64,000 bases of DNA from Sipunculus nudus (Eukaryota; Annelida; Sipuncula; Golfingiida; Sipunculidae). How positions within the stretch are numbered: position 1 is the stretch's first letter; every line of letters begins with the position of its first letter. The DNA is taken from assembly GCA_026874595.1 (NCBI GenBank), contig JAPPUL010000095.1, positions 1,736,001 through 1,800,000 of the forward strand. Direction: 5' to 3'. This document shows positions 1-9,283 of this stretch, one piece after another. Made by a program: the position numbers and the translations under genes. The notes under the pieces are model-generated. The model did not search any database. It saw nothing but the letters and a program-made list of their open reading frames with translations, and was not told the DNA's origin.

Positions 1-189
1 GTAGTAATAATATCAACAGCACACGGACTTAAATTCTGTGATTATAAGGTAGCGTATCATAAACGGGAGTTATCGGGGATAAGGTCTTATTATGCAAACG
101 AAGAAGTGAATGCCAAATTGGACATAAAGGAAGTAAAAGATAAAATAAACAGATATTTTGATGTAAAAATGGATAAAGTAAATGAATGA
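1..189 (+). CDS. Threonine synthase-like PLP enzyme, C-terminal end (partial)
   Basis: The reading frame is open from the first base of the window to a TGA at 187-189, giving the last 62 residues of a protein. The visible tail contains ISTAHGLKF and then a short acidic/basic helix, which resembles the C-terminus of threonine synthases of the fold-type II PLP family; these convert O-phosphohomoserine to threonine. The catalytic lysine would lie outside the window, so this rests on the tail motif and on context: the stop overlaps the start of a cystathionine gamma-synthase-like gene by 8 bp, and the two enzymes compete for homoserine esters at the Thr/Met branch point. A related beta-replacing enzyme (for example cysteate synthase) is possible. 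Confidence 0.6.
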   Translation, partial: VVIISTAHGLKFCDYKVAYHKRELSGIRSYYANEEVNAKLDIKEVKDKINRYFDVKMDKVNE

Positions 190-1378
190 GCTAAATAAAA
201 AAAACAATAAATATGATTTTTCAATGTTGTCAGTGCATGGAGGAGAGGAGAAGTTAAAGTATGCAGGGTCAATAACGAATCCTATAATCCAAGCGGCGAC
301 ATATGTTTTTGAGGATACAAAGAGTCTTCACAGTCACATGCAGGGACGGAACGTAAGACATGAGTATGGAAGATATAGCAATCCGACAGTGGAAATAGCG
401 GAAAAGAAGCTGTCAAGCTTAGATAATGGAGATGAGGCTATACTATTTTCAAGTGGAATGAACGTAATCTCAACATTATTCTTGGCCTTAGTAGAGGAGG
501 GAGATCATGTAATAATAACAAGCGATGCATATAGAAAGACTCGACAATTTGTCTATGAGGTATTAAGCAAATTCGGAGTATCCTATAGTATAGTAGAGCC
601 AGAAATTAGTCTAATAGAAGATTCGATACAAGAAGAAACAAAGCTATTCTTTTCAGAGTCTCCAACAAATCCATATTTACATGTTCTGGATTTGGAAAAG
701 GTGGCAGAGCTTTTTAGGAGCCGAAATATAATAACGGTAATAGACAGTACCCTGGCAACGCCATATAATCAGCGTGCACTTGATTTTGGAATAGACATAG
801 TGGTCCATGCAGTGACAAAATATTTAGCAGGTCACAATGATATATTAGGTGGTGTGGCAGTTGGGAAAAACGGTTTGCTAATGGATAGTATACGTGCTTA
901 TAGAGGAATACTTGGCGGGGTAATGGATCCGCACACAGCCTATTTACTTATAAGAGGCTTAAAGACATTTTCACTAAGGATAGAAAGACAAAATAGTAGT
1001 GCATTAGCACTTGCGGAGTTTTTATCTTCTCATCCAAAGGTAAAACAAGTATATTATCCTGGGATATCAATGCATAAAGGCTATGAGCTTGCAAAGAGGC
1101 AAATGCGAGGGTATGGAGGTTTGGTAAGTTTTGAGATAGAAGGAGATTTAAAGCGTGCGAGTGATTTTATAGACAAGGTACGTATACCTGCCATAGGCCC
1201 AAGTCTTGGAGGGGTTGAGAGTTTGATAGAACAGGTATGTTTGATGTCGTATTATGACAGGACACCGGAGGAGCTTAGGGAACTTGGGATTAAGGAGACA
1301 TTAATTAGGTATGCGGTTGGGATAGAGGGTGTTGAGTATATTATAGAAGATGTAAAGCAGTCTTTAGATAAGATCTAG
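182..1378 (+). CDS. metB: Cystathionine gamma-synthase-like PLP enzyme
   Basis: A 398-residue Cys/Met-metabolism PLP enzyme (fold type I). It would join an activated homoserine with cysteine to give cystathionine for methionine synthesis. Visible family signatures are the YGRYSNPT phosphate/tetramer segment near residue 62, the FSSGM loop near residue 90, and the Schiff-base lysine in HAVTKYLAGHND near residue 216, followed by the GG(V/I) stretch and a full C-terminal domain. The ATG overlaps the end of the upstream threonine-synthase-like gene, so the two are translationally coupled. The family also holds cystathionine lyases, methionine gamma-lyases and O-acylhomoserine sulfhydrylases, which sequence alone separates poorly; the neighbour favours the synthase. 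Confidence 0.75.
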   Translation: MNELNKKNNKYDFSMLSVHGGEEKLKYAGSITNPIIQAATYVFEDTKSLHSHMQGRNVRHEYGRYSNPTVEIAEKKLSSLDNGDEAILFSSGMNVISTLFLALVEEGDHVIITSDAYRKTRQFVYEVLSKFGVSYSIVEPEISLIEDSIQEETKLFFSESPTNPYLHVLDLEKVAELFRSRNIITVIDSTLATPYNQRALDFGIDIVVHAVTKYLAGHNDILGGVAVGKNGLLMDSIRAYRGILGGVMDPHTAYLLIRGLKTFSLRIERQNSSALALAEFLSSHPKVKQVYYPGISMHKGYELAKRQMRGYGGLVSFEIEGDLKRASDFIDKVRIPAIGPSLGGVESLIEQVCLMSYYDRTPEELRELGIKETLIRYAVGIEGVEYIIEDVKQSLDKI

Positions 1379-1387
1379 ATAATAAAA

Positions 1388-2029
1388 TCATAAATATATA
1401 AATTTATTAAAGTCGACGTCTTGTATAGCCTTAAGAATGAGGGATACAATTCCAAAGCTAAAGAATAAAAAGGTGAGAGTGGCAATAGTGAATTGTAAGA
1501 TAATAGGCATAAAAGTGAGTGCAACAGGCGAAATAGCGAAGAAATCTTTGTAATAACGTAAGAGTTTTATTTTGTTAACGAAAACCCAAATAAAAGCTAA
1601 AAATAAAAAACAAGAATAAAGAGAAGGAAGGTTAAAGAAGGTAGAAATCAATGCAATAGCAGGTAAAAGGGTATAGGGGTAGGATGCAACTGAAATAAGG
1701 AATAAAGTATCTCTTGAGTCAAAGAATAAATCGGAGTACTTATTTTGCTTTATGAAATAGCTAATTATAGCACTGTCTAAAAACATGAAAGCAAAAAACA
1801 AAGCGATATAAAATAGCATAATGACAATGTAGCTAAAAAGAGAGAATCCGTCAGTGAATCCAAATGCGAGTGTAATGCTTACATAATGAGCGGAAGCAAT
1901 AACGAATATTAATATGAAAGTAAATGCAAGGTAAGAGGCCTTAGATTTATTGTTAATGGTGTTAAGGCAAAAGCTGGCAGGACTTTTGAATATGAGAGAA
2001 AAGCTTTTGTGCATAGGGATATCATTCAT
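1388..2029 (-). CDS. Polytopic membrane protein, Yip1-like
   Basis: A 213-residue protein with a short polar N-terminus and about five hydrophobic segments. It looks like the loosely defined Yip1 membrane family, whose bacterial members have no settled function. I chose the ATG at 2029 because GGAGG lies 5 nt upstream; an upstream in-frame start at 2059 has no such site. It converges with the cystathionine synthase gene (9-bp gap) and lies downstream of an SppA-type protease gene on the same strand, so it may share that transcript. No catalytic motif is visible. Confidence 0.6.
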   Translation of the reverse strand: MNDIPMHKSFSLIFKSPASFCLNTINNKSKASYLAFTFILIFVIASAHYVSITLAFGFTDGFSLFSYIVIMLFYIALFFAFMFLDSAIISYFIKQNKYSDLFFDSRDTLFLISVASYPYTLLPAIALISTFFNLPSLYSCFLFLAFIWVFVNKIKLLRYYKDFFAISPVALTFMPIILQFTIATLTFLFFSFGIVSLILKAIQDVDFNKFIYL

Positions 2030-2067
2030 AAAACCTCCGAAGTAAAAAAAGGCATACAAAGTTATTA

Positions 2068-3048
2068 TTAATGAGCAACATAAAGATAAAGTGGAATATT
2101 GCTATAATAAGTTTTAATAAAGTCTCTAAAGGAGTAATTAGTTTTAGATTGAATTAGTTGTTCTAAAATGTTCTTAGGTCCGTCTTCCAAAATATTAACA
2201 TTACCTTTAATATTTAGTTTCTTTTTAAGGTAGTTGGTAGCCTCAATGATGCCACCAATGCTATCGATGAGGCCAATCTGTTTGGCATTTTCGCCATTAA
2301 AGATTCTGCCATCAGCATATTTTACAAGCGAATCTTTTGAGATAAAATCTTTGCGAGCATTAAGAACAGTATTAAAGAATTGATTATAAGTGCTATTAAC
2401 AATTTGCTGTAAAAGGATCATTTCTTCTTTAGACTTACTTCTGCCGATAGAGGAGCCAATATCTTTAAACTTACCACTTTTAATAATTTCCTGTTTGACT
2501 CCATATTCTTTAAAAAGCTTTTCAAAAGTGAAGCCCCCAATAATGACACCAATGCTACCAGTAATAGAGCCTTCTCGTGCAAAGATATAATCACTTGAAC
2601 AAGCGATGTAATAAGCACCAGAAGCAGAAATATCGCCAAAAACAGAAATAATAGGCTTTTTAGTCTGCTGCCTAAAAGTATTAAGCCGATGATAAATCTC
2701 TTGACTTGCGCCAACAGTACCCCCGCCTGAGTTAAATCTAAGAATAATAGCTTTGATATTATCGTTCTTAGAAGCGATTTTAAGCTTTTTAATAATTAAA
2801 GGGACAGTGGAATTGTACGCAATAATGCCAACGATATCGATGACCATAAACGCAGGGACAAAAGGGTTTATTGAGTCAGTGTCTAATGAAGAAGGTATAT
2901 AGCTTGGAGTTTTTTTGTTATCGTAGTTATCTGTAATCATCATGATAGCCAAAACGATACTAAGTATAAATATTAAAGAGAATAAGTAAGACCAAATCGA
3001 TCTTGAGTTATATGTATTATTGTTTGAGGTGGAATTAAAAGAATTCAT
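2068..3048 (-). CDS. sppA: Signal peptide peptidase SppA, short form
   Basis: A 326-residue membrane-anchored serine protease of the S49 family, which degrades cleaved signal peptides and other membrane fragments. It has one N-terminal membrane segment (about residues 20-38) and one protease domain. The nucleophile is S143 in SASGAYYIA and the likely general base is K193 in SGKFKDIG, a spacing close to that of the Bacillus enzyme. The oxyanion region RFNSGGGTVGAS and the GSITGSIGV segment are intact. The start at 3048 is preferred over one 17 codons upstream because it gives a normal short cytoplasmic tail and has AAGGG upstream. A second, longer SppA lies at 7586-9283. Confidence 0.9.
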   Translation of the reverse strand: MNSFNSTSNNNTYNSRSIWSYLFSLIFILSIVLAIMMITDNYDNKKTPSYIPSSLDTDSINPFVPAFMVIDIVGIIAYNSTVPLIIKKLKIASKNDNIKAIILRFNSGGGTVGASQEIYHRLNTFRQQTKKPIISVFGDISASGAYYIACSSDYIFAREGSITGSIGVIIGGFTFEKLFKEYGVKQEIIKSGKFKDIGSSIGRSKSKEEMILLQQIVNSTYNQFFNTVLNARKDFISKDSLVKYADGRIFNGENAKQIGLIDSIGGIIEATNYLKKKLNIKGNVNILEDGPKNILEQLIQSKTNYSFRDFIKTYYSNIPLYLYVAH

Positions 3049-3166
3049 AAAAAAATAACCCTTAAGTATATTAAAATAAATAATTAAAAGAGATAACACT
3101 TTAAAGATAAAAAGATAAGAAAAAGTATAGCTAATAGTTTTCTATAAAATAAAATAAAATATGAAT

Positions 3167-4003
3167 TTATTGGAATAAACTAGAACTAAAGGATATCCCA
3201 AAATTGAAAGAGAGCTCCCAATAGTAAGGTGAGCTTTGTATAGGGGTATAAATTCCTTTATAGTAAGATGAACTTTGAATTCTTTTATAGTAAGATGAAC
3301 TTTGCAAAGGGCTATAAACTATTTTAGAATGTATAAAATAGTATAACTTAATACCATTATCAAGCTGATATTTTATTCCGGCAGTAGGTAAGGGTTTTAA
3401 AGAAAAGTCTTTATTGCTGTAATCAAAATAGAAGGTAACGTTATCAGTTTTTAATCTCCAACTTTTAATATCCATAAAAGGCTTTATAAGGTTATAAGGT
3501 CTAACAAAATAGTATCTCATATGATCTACCCTAAGGTTATCATAAATGGAGCTTAAAATAATAGATCTGTCAAGAAGGTTCCCAGCAAATTTGCTATAGA
3601 AGAGGTTATAAGATTTTGAAGATTTAAAGTTCTTTAGATAATCTATATAATCTATATTTAGCATGTTCTTGTTATTAGGCGTATGAAATAGAATCTTATC
3701 TCTAGCAAAGAGGAAAGAGTTCTTATAATAAGAATTTTGGTTCTTATAGTTCTTATAAGTTTTAAAGAGCCCATAAGTTTTGTTTTTAAAGCTTTTATTT
3801 TTAAAAATAGCTATAGCGTAAATGCTATAGCTATTATGCAGTTGTTCTTTATCATAAGGATAAGGGAAAGTTTTATTAGGATATAAATTAAAAGGATATA
3901 ATAGAATTAAAACAAAAGCCAAGAAGGAATTAAAAGAGAAGGAATTAAAAAAGAATAAAAAATCTCTAACTCTAGATTTATAAATAGAGTTAGAGATAAG
4001 CAT
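3167..4003 (-). CDS. Secreted/outer-membrane orphan protein, unknown function
   Basis: I do not recognise this 278-residue protein. The start at 4003 is chosen because AGGAG lies 8 nt upstream; the upstream in-frame ATGs would overlap that site. The N-terminus has basic residues and a long hydrophobic stretch (about residues 14-36), so a signal peptide or anchor is likely. The rest is rich in Tyr, Lys, Asn and Ser. The last 60 residues contain a repeated SSYYK(R/G)I pattern with alternating polar/aromatic residues, which would suit beta-hairpins of a surface or outer-membrane protein. It is the last leftward gene before serS. Confidence 0.5.
   Translation of the reverse strand: MLISNSIYKSRVRDFLFFFNSFSFNSFLAFVLILLYPFNLYPNKTFPYPYDKEQLHNSYSIYAIAIFKNKSFKNKTYGLFKTYKNYKNQNSYYKNSFLFARDKILFHTPNNKNMLNIDYIDYLKNFKSSKSYNLFYSKFAGNLLDRSIILSSIYDNLRVDHMRYYFVRPYNLIKPFMDIKSWRLKTDNVTFYFDYSNKDFSLKPLPTAGIKYQLDNGIKLYYFIHSKIVYSPLQSSSYYKRIQSSSYYKGIYTPIQSSPYYWELSFNFGISFSSSLFQ
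3257..3304. repeat. 27-bp period repeat inside orphan gene
   Basis: Two identical 21-bp copies (3257-3277 and 3284-3304) lie 27 bp apart, with a third diverged copy near 3220-3238. They encode the recurring SSYYK segment at the C-terminus of the orphan protein, so the repeat stays in frame. Confidence 0.8.
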
Positions 4004-4329
4004 AAAGTTTCTCCTCATAAAAATAATCAAATAGAAAACTCAGAGGGTTTATCCCAAGTTAAAAAAAGCAAGTAGCTTCTTTTAAGTATGAACACATTTA
4101 AGTATGAACACATTTAAATATAAAACGAGGCTAAACAGAAGCTTGAATCCATATAAAGGTAATCCTAAAGAAAGATAATTGAAACAATGATTTAAATAGG
4201 CTTCATGTATCTTAAATATAAATATTAGAAAAGGTAATGAATTTCAAAGAAAGAGTTATTTTTATTAAATTAATCTTATAATATAAATCTAGTATAAATC
4301 CCATATAAAATAAAACGAGGTAAGAAGTA
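4004..4329. other. Intergenic region between orphan gene and serS
   Basis: This 326-bp AT-rich stretch has no gene. It holds a perfect 16-bp tandem duplication at 4081-4112 (unit beginning TTTAAGTATG) and two copies of an ATAAAACGAGG block (near 4120 and 4311); the second supplies the serS ribosome-binding site. A TATAAT hexamer sits at 4277-4282 without a convincing -35 partner. Confidence 0.6.
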
Positions 4330-5598
4330 TTGGTAAGTATAGAGTATATAAGGCGTAATTGGGAAAAGCTTGAAAAGGTATCAAAGGCAAAGAAGGTAAA
4401 GGTATCAATAAAGCGCTTATTAGAAGTAGATAAAAAGCGTAGAGAGATAATAAAGGAAATAGAAGAATTAAAGAATAAAAGGAATAAGATCTCTAAAGAG
4501 ATGGGTAATAATTCTTTTGAGGATAAGGAGGTTTTAATAGAGCGAGGAAAGGATATAAGGGATGAGATATCAGAAAAAGAACCTAAGCTAAAGACTCTTG
4601 AAACAGAGTATAAAGATTTGATGTTACGAGTTCCAAATATAGTATTAGAAGGAGTTCCTATAGGAGATAATGACAAAGACAATGTAGAAATAAGACGTTA
4701 TTCAAAAGGCAAAGAGTTTAATTTTGCAATGCAAGATCACATAGAACTAGGCGAGAAATTAAATATATTGGATATAAAGCGAGGAGTAAAAGTAGGAGGG
4801 ACAAAAAGCTATTATCTAAAGAATGAAGGAGCAGAACTTGAGCTTGCAGTGCTTAATTTTGCAATGGACACAGTGTGTAGTCGAGGCTTTAGACCATATA
4901 TAGTGCCCCACATGGTAAAACGCGAGATTATGGAGGGGACAGGCTATTTCCCGATAGGGGAGGAACAAAGCTATCATATAGAAAAAGATAAGAGATATTT
5001 AATAGGGACCTCAGAAGTGCCAATGGCCTCATATTATGCAGGGGAGGTTTTGAATTATAAAGATTTACCGATTAGGATGGCGGGCTTATCAAGTTGCTAT
5101 AGGCGAGAGGCGGGTACATATGGTAAAGACAAAGGTTTATATAGGATACATCAATTTCAAAAGGTAGAACAAGTAATACTTGGTAGAAATGATGTAGAGG
5201 AGTCGAAATCTTTACATATGGAGCTATTAACGAACGCAGAAGACATACTAAAAGCGCTTGATTTACCGTATAGAGTAGTATTATCGTGTACCGGCGACAT
5301 AGGTCTTGGGCAGGTATTAAAACACGATATAGAGGTATGGATGCCCTCAAGGGGTGGATATGGGGAAACACATTCTTGTTCATCGTTCTATGAATTTCAA
5401 GCAAGACGATTAAACATAAGATATAAAGATAAGGATGGGTCTATAAAATATGTACATACCCTAAATAACACAGCGATAGCCTCTCCTCGAATACTAATCC
5501 CGATACTTGAAAATTACCAGTTAAAAGATGGCAGTGTAAATATCCCGAATGTATTGCAAAAATATATGCATGGTAAAAAAAATATAAGTAAATCATAA
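4330..5598 (+). CDS. serS: Seryl-tRNA synthetase
   Basis: A 422-residue class II synthetase that charges tRNA-Ser. The N-terminal ~110 residues are the Lys/Glu-rich antiparallel coiled-coil arm that grips the tRNA variable arm. The catalytic domain shows motif 2 (SSCYRREAG, then HQFQKVEQ near residue 275) and motif 3 (NTAIASPRILIPILEN near residue 385). The length is normal. The TTG start is supported by GAGG 9 nt upstream and by the usual MVSIEYIRRN-type beginning. It appears to be monocistronic, with a 205-bp gap to the next gene. Confidence 0.97.
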   Translation: MVSIEYIRRNWEKLEKVSKAKKVKVSIKRLLEVDKKRREIIKEIEELKNKRNKISKEMGNNSFEDKEVLIERGKDIRDEISEKEPKLKTLETEYKDLMLRVPNIVLEGVPIGDNDKDNVEIRRYSKGKEFNFAMQDHIELGEKLNILDIKRGVKVGGTKSYYLKNEGAELELAVLNFAMDTVCSRGFRPYIVPHMVKREIMEGTGYFPIGEEQSYHIEKDKRYLIGTSEVPMASYYAGEVLNYKDLPIRMAGLSSCYRREAGTYGKDKGLYRIHQFQKVEQVILGRNDVEESKSLHMELLTNAEDILKALDLPYRVVLSCTGDIGLGQVLKHDIEVWMPSRGGYGETHSCSSFYEFQARRLNIRYKDKDGSIKYVHTLNNTAIASPRILIPILENYQLKDGSVNIPNVLQKYMHGKKNISKS

Positions 5599-5679
5599 AC
5601 AAAAAAACAAGCATTAAACAAGTGGTTCAAAGCATTAAATACCAGATAAATATATGATAACTAAATGATAATAAAAAAT

Positions 5680-5698
5680 GCTATAATTTATTTATAGC
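5680..5698 (+). other. Small perfect hairpin upstream of PAS gene
   Basis: GCTATAA and TTATAGC form a 7-bp perfect stem around a 5-nt loop. No T-run follows, so it may be a weak serS terminator or an operator for the downstream gene; no function can be assigned. Confidence 0.3.
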
Positions 5699-5803
5699 TA
5701 AGTTTGTTTTAAAGATATATAGTTTTGTATATTTTTTAAGATATAAAACCATACAATGCCTAAATAGTTATAGGGCTATTATAGGACTAAAGGAGTTTAG
5801 TAT

Positions 5804-6670
5804 TTGAGTAATCTTGAAAAGGTGGTAAAATATTTTAATAATCTAAGTCTTAGAAAAAAGATGCTACTAACTTACTTATTTATATACATATCGTTTGTAG
5901 CAATAATCTATAAGAGTGCAAAATATGTTTTATCAAATAGTTATTTATATGAGTTATATGCAACTGAGCTCTTGTATGGTATATTATTGCTAGGACTTTG
6001 TTTTAGCCTACTTATAATATATGCAACAGTATATTTTTCTAGGGGGCCACGTGATGTAATAAATTACCTTGAAAAGAGCTATAAGGAGATATTTAGGAGA
6101 GAGGGTATATTCTATAAAGAGAAAGGAGATGAGATAGATGAGATTTTAAGCAAATTAGAGCTTATAAAAGAGCGTACAGATTTGCGTATAAGTGGTCTTG
6201 AGCGATTAAATAATGACTTTTCTAATTTATATGAAAAAACGCCTGTAATGCATTGTATAACGAGTTTAAATGGACTAATAATAGACGTTAACCCATCATT
6301 TGGACGTGCACTCAAAGTATCAAGACAGAGAATACTAGGAAAAACATTTGTAGAATTTATAAAAGATATGCAAACGCGTTATTATATAGAATCGTTTTTT
6401 AAAAAGCTCTCAAATGAAAGTAGTATAGAAGAATTAAAAGAGCTTATGAGAGAAGGGCAGATATTAGATTTAGGTTATAATGAGATTTCCTTATCATTAT
6501 TTGGGTGTATGGATATAATTTCAAGCGACTCTTCATTATTTGAGGCATCAAGTTATATGGCAACATACGCACATAAGAGCAATTTGAATACAAATCATTT
6601 TGTTAGAATAAGCTTAATAGATATAAAGAAACTAAATAAAGAAGTTAGTAGCTTAATGGATATAAGCTAA
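5804..6670 (+). CDS. Membrane-anchored PAS-domain protein without output domain
   Basis: A 288-residue protein with two membrane segments (about residues 20-40 and 57-78), a short charged linker that may be a degenerate HAMP/coiled-coil, and one PAS domain (about residues 140-280, recognisable by DVNPSFGRALKVSRQRILGK). It ends without a kinase, GGDEF or chemotaxis domain, so it may pass a signal through protein contact. The TTG start is supported by AGGAG 8 nt upstream. The gene stands alone between serS and the convergent rpmB. What it senses is unknown. Confidence 0.65.
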   Translation: MSNLEKVVKYFNNLSLRKKMLLTYLFIYISFVAIIYKSAKYVLSNSYLYELYATELLYGILLLGLCFSLLIIYATVYFSRGPRDVINYLEKSYKEIFRREGIFYKEKGDEIDEILSKLELIKERTDLRISGLERLNNDFSNLYEKTPVMHCITSLNGLIIDVNPSFGRALKVSRQRILGKTFVEFIKDMQTRYYIESFFKKLSNESSIEELKELMREGQILDLGYNEISLSLFGCMDIISSDSSLFEASSYMATYAHKSNLNTNHFVRISLIDIKKLNKEVSSLMDIS

Positions 6671-6707
6671 GTTTAATAATTATGTTAGAATGAAAAAAGC
6701 AAGAGCA

Positions 6708-6733
6708 AACTTAGCTTAGCTTGAAGCTAAGTT
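6708..6733. terminator. Convergent stem-loop at end of rpmB
   Basis: AACTTAGCTT and AAGCTAAGTT form a perfect 10-bp stem with a 6-nt loop. It overlaps the last codons of rpmB and lies between two convergent genes. On the rpmB strand a T-rich stretch follows after about 10 nt, so a terminator is plausible, probably serving mainly the leftward transcript. Confidence 0.5.
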
Positions 6734-6942
6734 GGAAGATGCTCCTTAGAAGTAATAACCTTTTGAACTTTGTTGCTTCTAAGGCATCTAGTACAGACTC
6801 TAATTTTTTTAATAGAGTTATTAATCTTAGCTCTAACATAAACTAAATTGGTCTTCCAAGTTCTTTTAGTTTTTCTATGAGAATGACTAATAGTATTGCC
6901 AAACCGAGTACCTTTATTACATATAAAACATATTCTACTCAT
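6727..6942 (-). CDS. rpmB: Large-subunit ribosomal protein bL28
   Basis: A 71-residue L28 of normal size. It keeps both Cys pairs of the zinc-binding form (CFIC near residue 5 and CTRC near residue 51), the NTISHSHRKTKRTWKTNL core and the IRVCTRCLRS segment. L28 sits near the E site of the 50S subunit. It is monocistronic here; the stop codon lies inside the convergent stem-loop at 6708-6733. Confidence 0.95.
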   Translation of the reverse strand: MSRICFICNKGTRFGNTISHSHRKTKRTWKTNLVYVRAKINNSIKKIRVCTRCLRSNKVQKVITSKEHLPT

Positions 6943-7070
6943 TATAAATATCCTAAAAATAAATATCCTAAAACGTTTTTCCAGAAAGGAACAAATATAT
7001 AAATATGTTAAGTTATCATCAAGAGAAAAGTTAATATTTTATTTATATAATATTTTATTTAACGAAAAAG

Positions 7071-7523
7071 TTATATTAGCTTAACAAATCGTATAGTCAA
7101 GTTATTAATATCGTTAATTTGCTTTATAAACTGCTCATAAAGCAGACCATAATAGCTTTTGTTCTTGATGTTCTCATAATCGATAATAAGGAACTTTTCT
7201 TTTTTGGCAAGAGCTTCAACACTTAGTTTAAAAGGGTCATGGAAGTAGTTATCAGGCCAATCAAAAAGCCCTTTATCTCGCTTATAAAGGAAATATACTT
7301 CATTAAGGTCAACGACATCCTCAGGAACGTTATTGTATCGAGCTGAATCTCGTCCTAGATATATGGTTCGTCTGTAAGGATTTGTCTCTTCAGAATGGTA
7401 TTGTCGTCCTCCGCCAACATAGCAAGAGAAACTAATCTCCGCTTTTTGAAACATAGTGTTTTTAATAGAAAGGCAATCATTACAAAGCTTAAGAATATCA
7501 GCTTCGATTGCTTTTAATTGCAT
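7071..7523 (-). CDS. Conserved-looking hypothetical protein
   Basis: I do not recognise this 150-residue soluble protein. The start is well supported (GAGG 5 nt upstream of the ATG). The N-terminus is helical with two Cys (C14, C17), and the middle has SCYVGGGRQYHSEETNPYRR and DVVDLNEVYFLYKRDKG. No signal peptide or membrane segment is visible. It lies between rpmB and the large sppA on the same strand and may share the sppA transcript (62-bp gap). Confidence 0.5.
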   Translation of the reverse strand: MQLKAIEADILKLCNDCLSIKNTMFQKAEISFSCYVGGGRQYHSEETNPYRRTIYLGRDSARYNNVPEDVVDLNEVYFLYKRDKGLFDWPDNYFHDPFKLSVEALAKKEKFLIIDYENIKNKSYYGLLYEQFIKQINDINNLTIRFVKLI

Positions 7524-7585
7524 ATTAACCTCTTTTTTAACTAGTAAATTTATTTTAAGGACTAAACTAAAAGGTATTACACCTA

Positions 7586-9283
7586 TTAATTAAAATCATC
7601 TATTTTGATATGCCAAGGCATAATATACAAAGCATTGTGCTTACTTAAAGAGATATAATTAATCATATTAATAGTTTTATGCTTTAAAGTTAGAGCGTTG
7701 CCTGCAAACGTGTCAGAAAACATATAAGACAAACTAAACTTTCTTTTAGGATAAATAAGGTAATTAACTTTGTCATCAGATGGAATATTAGCATGTTGTT
7801 TTGCAGCCTCTAAAGCCTCAAGAAGGCCACCTTCCTTATCAATTAGTTTATAACTAAGAGCATCCCCACCAGTAAAGACCCTACCTTGAGCAAATTGTTC
7901 AATAGCTTGAATATTTTGGTTACGGCCTTTTGCCACCTTTTCAAGGAAAGTTTTATAATAAAAATCAAAAGTATGTTTAGTTAATTTTTGTTTTTGTTGT
8001 TCTGTGAATGGAGAAAAAGGAGAATAAATATCGGAGTTATCACCGAGTGCAACAGTATCTCTTTTGACTAATAATTTATCTAAAAGCTTAGAGAAATAAA
8101 GCTTTCCTGAGACAACGCCAATAGAACCTGTAATGGTCATACTCTCAGCAAAGATCTCCTTAGCAGCAACCGCAATATAATAACCGCCAGAAGCAACAAC
8201 ATTAGCCATAGAAACTATAACAGGTTTAGCCTCGGAAGTCTTCCTAACAGCATTCCAAATTATATCAGAAGTTATAGCACTGCCTCCCGGACTGTCAATA
8301 CGGATTACCAAAGCTTTAATTCGCTTATTCTTACGAATCTTTTTAAGGCTTCTTAAAAATGAGTTTTGAGTTATTGTATCATAGCGAGCCTCTTTTTGAG
8401 AGCTCTCATCCAAAATATTACCTTGAGCATAAAGAATGGCAACGCTTTTAGAGGTTTTTAGGATACATTTTTTACGTTTAGGCAAATTGATAGGAATATC
8501 TTTGACTTTAGATTTATTAAAACGTTCCTTAAGGTAGGAATCAATATTCTCTTGATAAATAAGTTTATCAACTAACTTAGCCTCTAGAGCCTCATGTGCA
8601 GTAAAGGGACCATCGTGAATTAGTTCGTTAAAAGGTTTCGTAATTGAGGGCCTTGCATTACTTATATCCTTACTAATCTCGTCTAAATAATTCTTTAAAA
8701 TGCTTTTTAACATAGTCCTGTGTTCATCAGACATAGAGCTACGAGTTAATGAGTCAGCAAAGGTTTTATAAGGTCCGGTACTAACGAAGTCCGCTCCAAC
8801 GCCAATGTGCTCAAGAGAATCTTTAAGGAAGTAAACCTCAGCTTGAATACCAATTATATCCAAGGTGGCAGATGGAGTTAAATAGATTTCGTTACAAGCA
8901 CATGCCAAATAGTATTCTTTAAGACCGGCTCTTTCAATAAAAGCAACAGACGGTATTAGTTTAGAAATTTTTAATATCTGGCGACGAATACTTTGTATTT
9001 GAGACCAACCGATATCTTGAAGAGGTTTTATTTTAATAAGAACAATATCGTACTTTTCAAAGTCACTACAAACATTATCCAATGCCAGCAGTAGATACCG
9101 AAGGATAGTTTTTTTTTTATAGACAAAATATGGCAAAGTCTCATCATCTATAATATTACTGATAGCAAACTTAAGAGCCTTAATAGTTTTAGAATTTTGC
9201 TTGTTACTTTTATTATTCATGCTACTTGAATTATTGTTTTCTAATGCTTTAGATTCATTGTAAGATGCAAAACTATTATTCAT
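7586..9283 (-). CDS. sppA: Signal peptide peptidase SppA, 67K-type double-domain form
   Basis: A 565-residue S49 protease with two tandem SppA folds, like the E. coli protein. In this type the lysine comes from the N-terminal half and the serine from the C-terminal half: K172 in GPYKTFADSLTRSSMS and S365 in VVASGGYYIAVAA. The RIDSPGGSA oxyanion strand and TITGSIGVVSGK are intact. Unlike E. coli SppA, I see no strong N-terminal membrane helix; the first ~70 residues are polar and Asn/Ser/Lys-rich, so it may be soluble or peripheral. AGGTG precedes the ATG. It is divergent from the TPR gene at 9666. Confidence 0.9.
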   Translation of the reverse strand: MNNSFASYNESKALENNNSSSMNNKSNKQNSKTIKALKFAISNIIDDETLPYFVYKKKTILRYLLLALDNVCSDFEKYDIVLIKIKPLQDIGWSQIQSIRRQILKISKLIPSVAFIERAGLKEYYLACACNEIYLTPSATLDIIGIQAEVYFLKDSLEHIGVGADFVSTGPYKTFADSLTRSSMSDEHRTMLKSILKNYLDEISKDISNARPSITKPFNELIHDGPFTAHEALEAKLVDKLIYQENIDSYLKERFNKSKVKDIPINLPKRKKCILKTSKSVAILYAQGNILDESSQKEARYDTITQNSFLRSLKKIRKNKRIKALVIRIDSPGGSAITSDIIWNAVRKTSEAKPVIVSMANVVASGGYYIAVAAKEIFAESMTITGSIGVVSGKLYFSKLLDKLLVKRDTVALGDNSDIYSPFSPFTEQQKQKLTKHTFDFYYKTFLEKVAKGRNQNIQAIEQFAQGRVFTGGDALSYKLIDKEGGLLEALEAAKQHANIPSDDKVNYLIYPKRKFSLSYMFSDTFAGNALTLKHKTINMINYISLSKHNALYIMPWHIKIDDFN

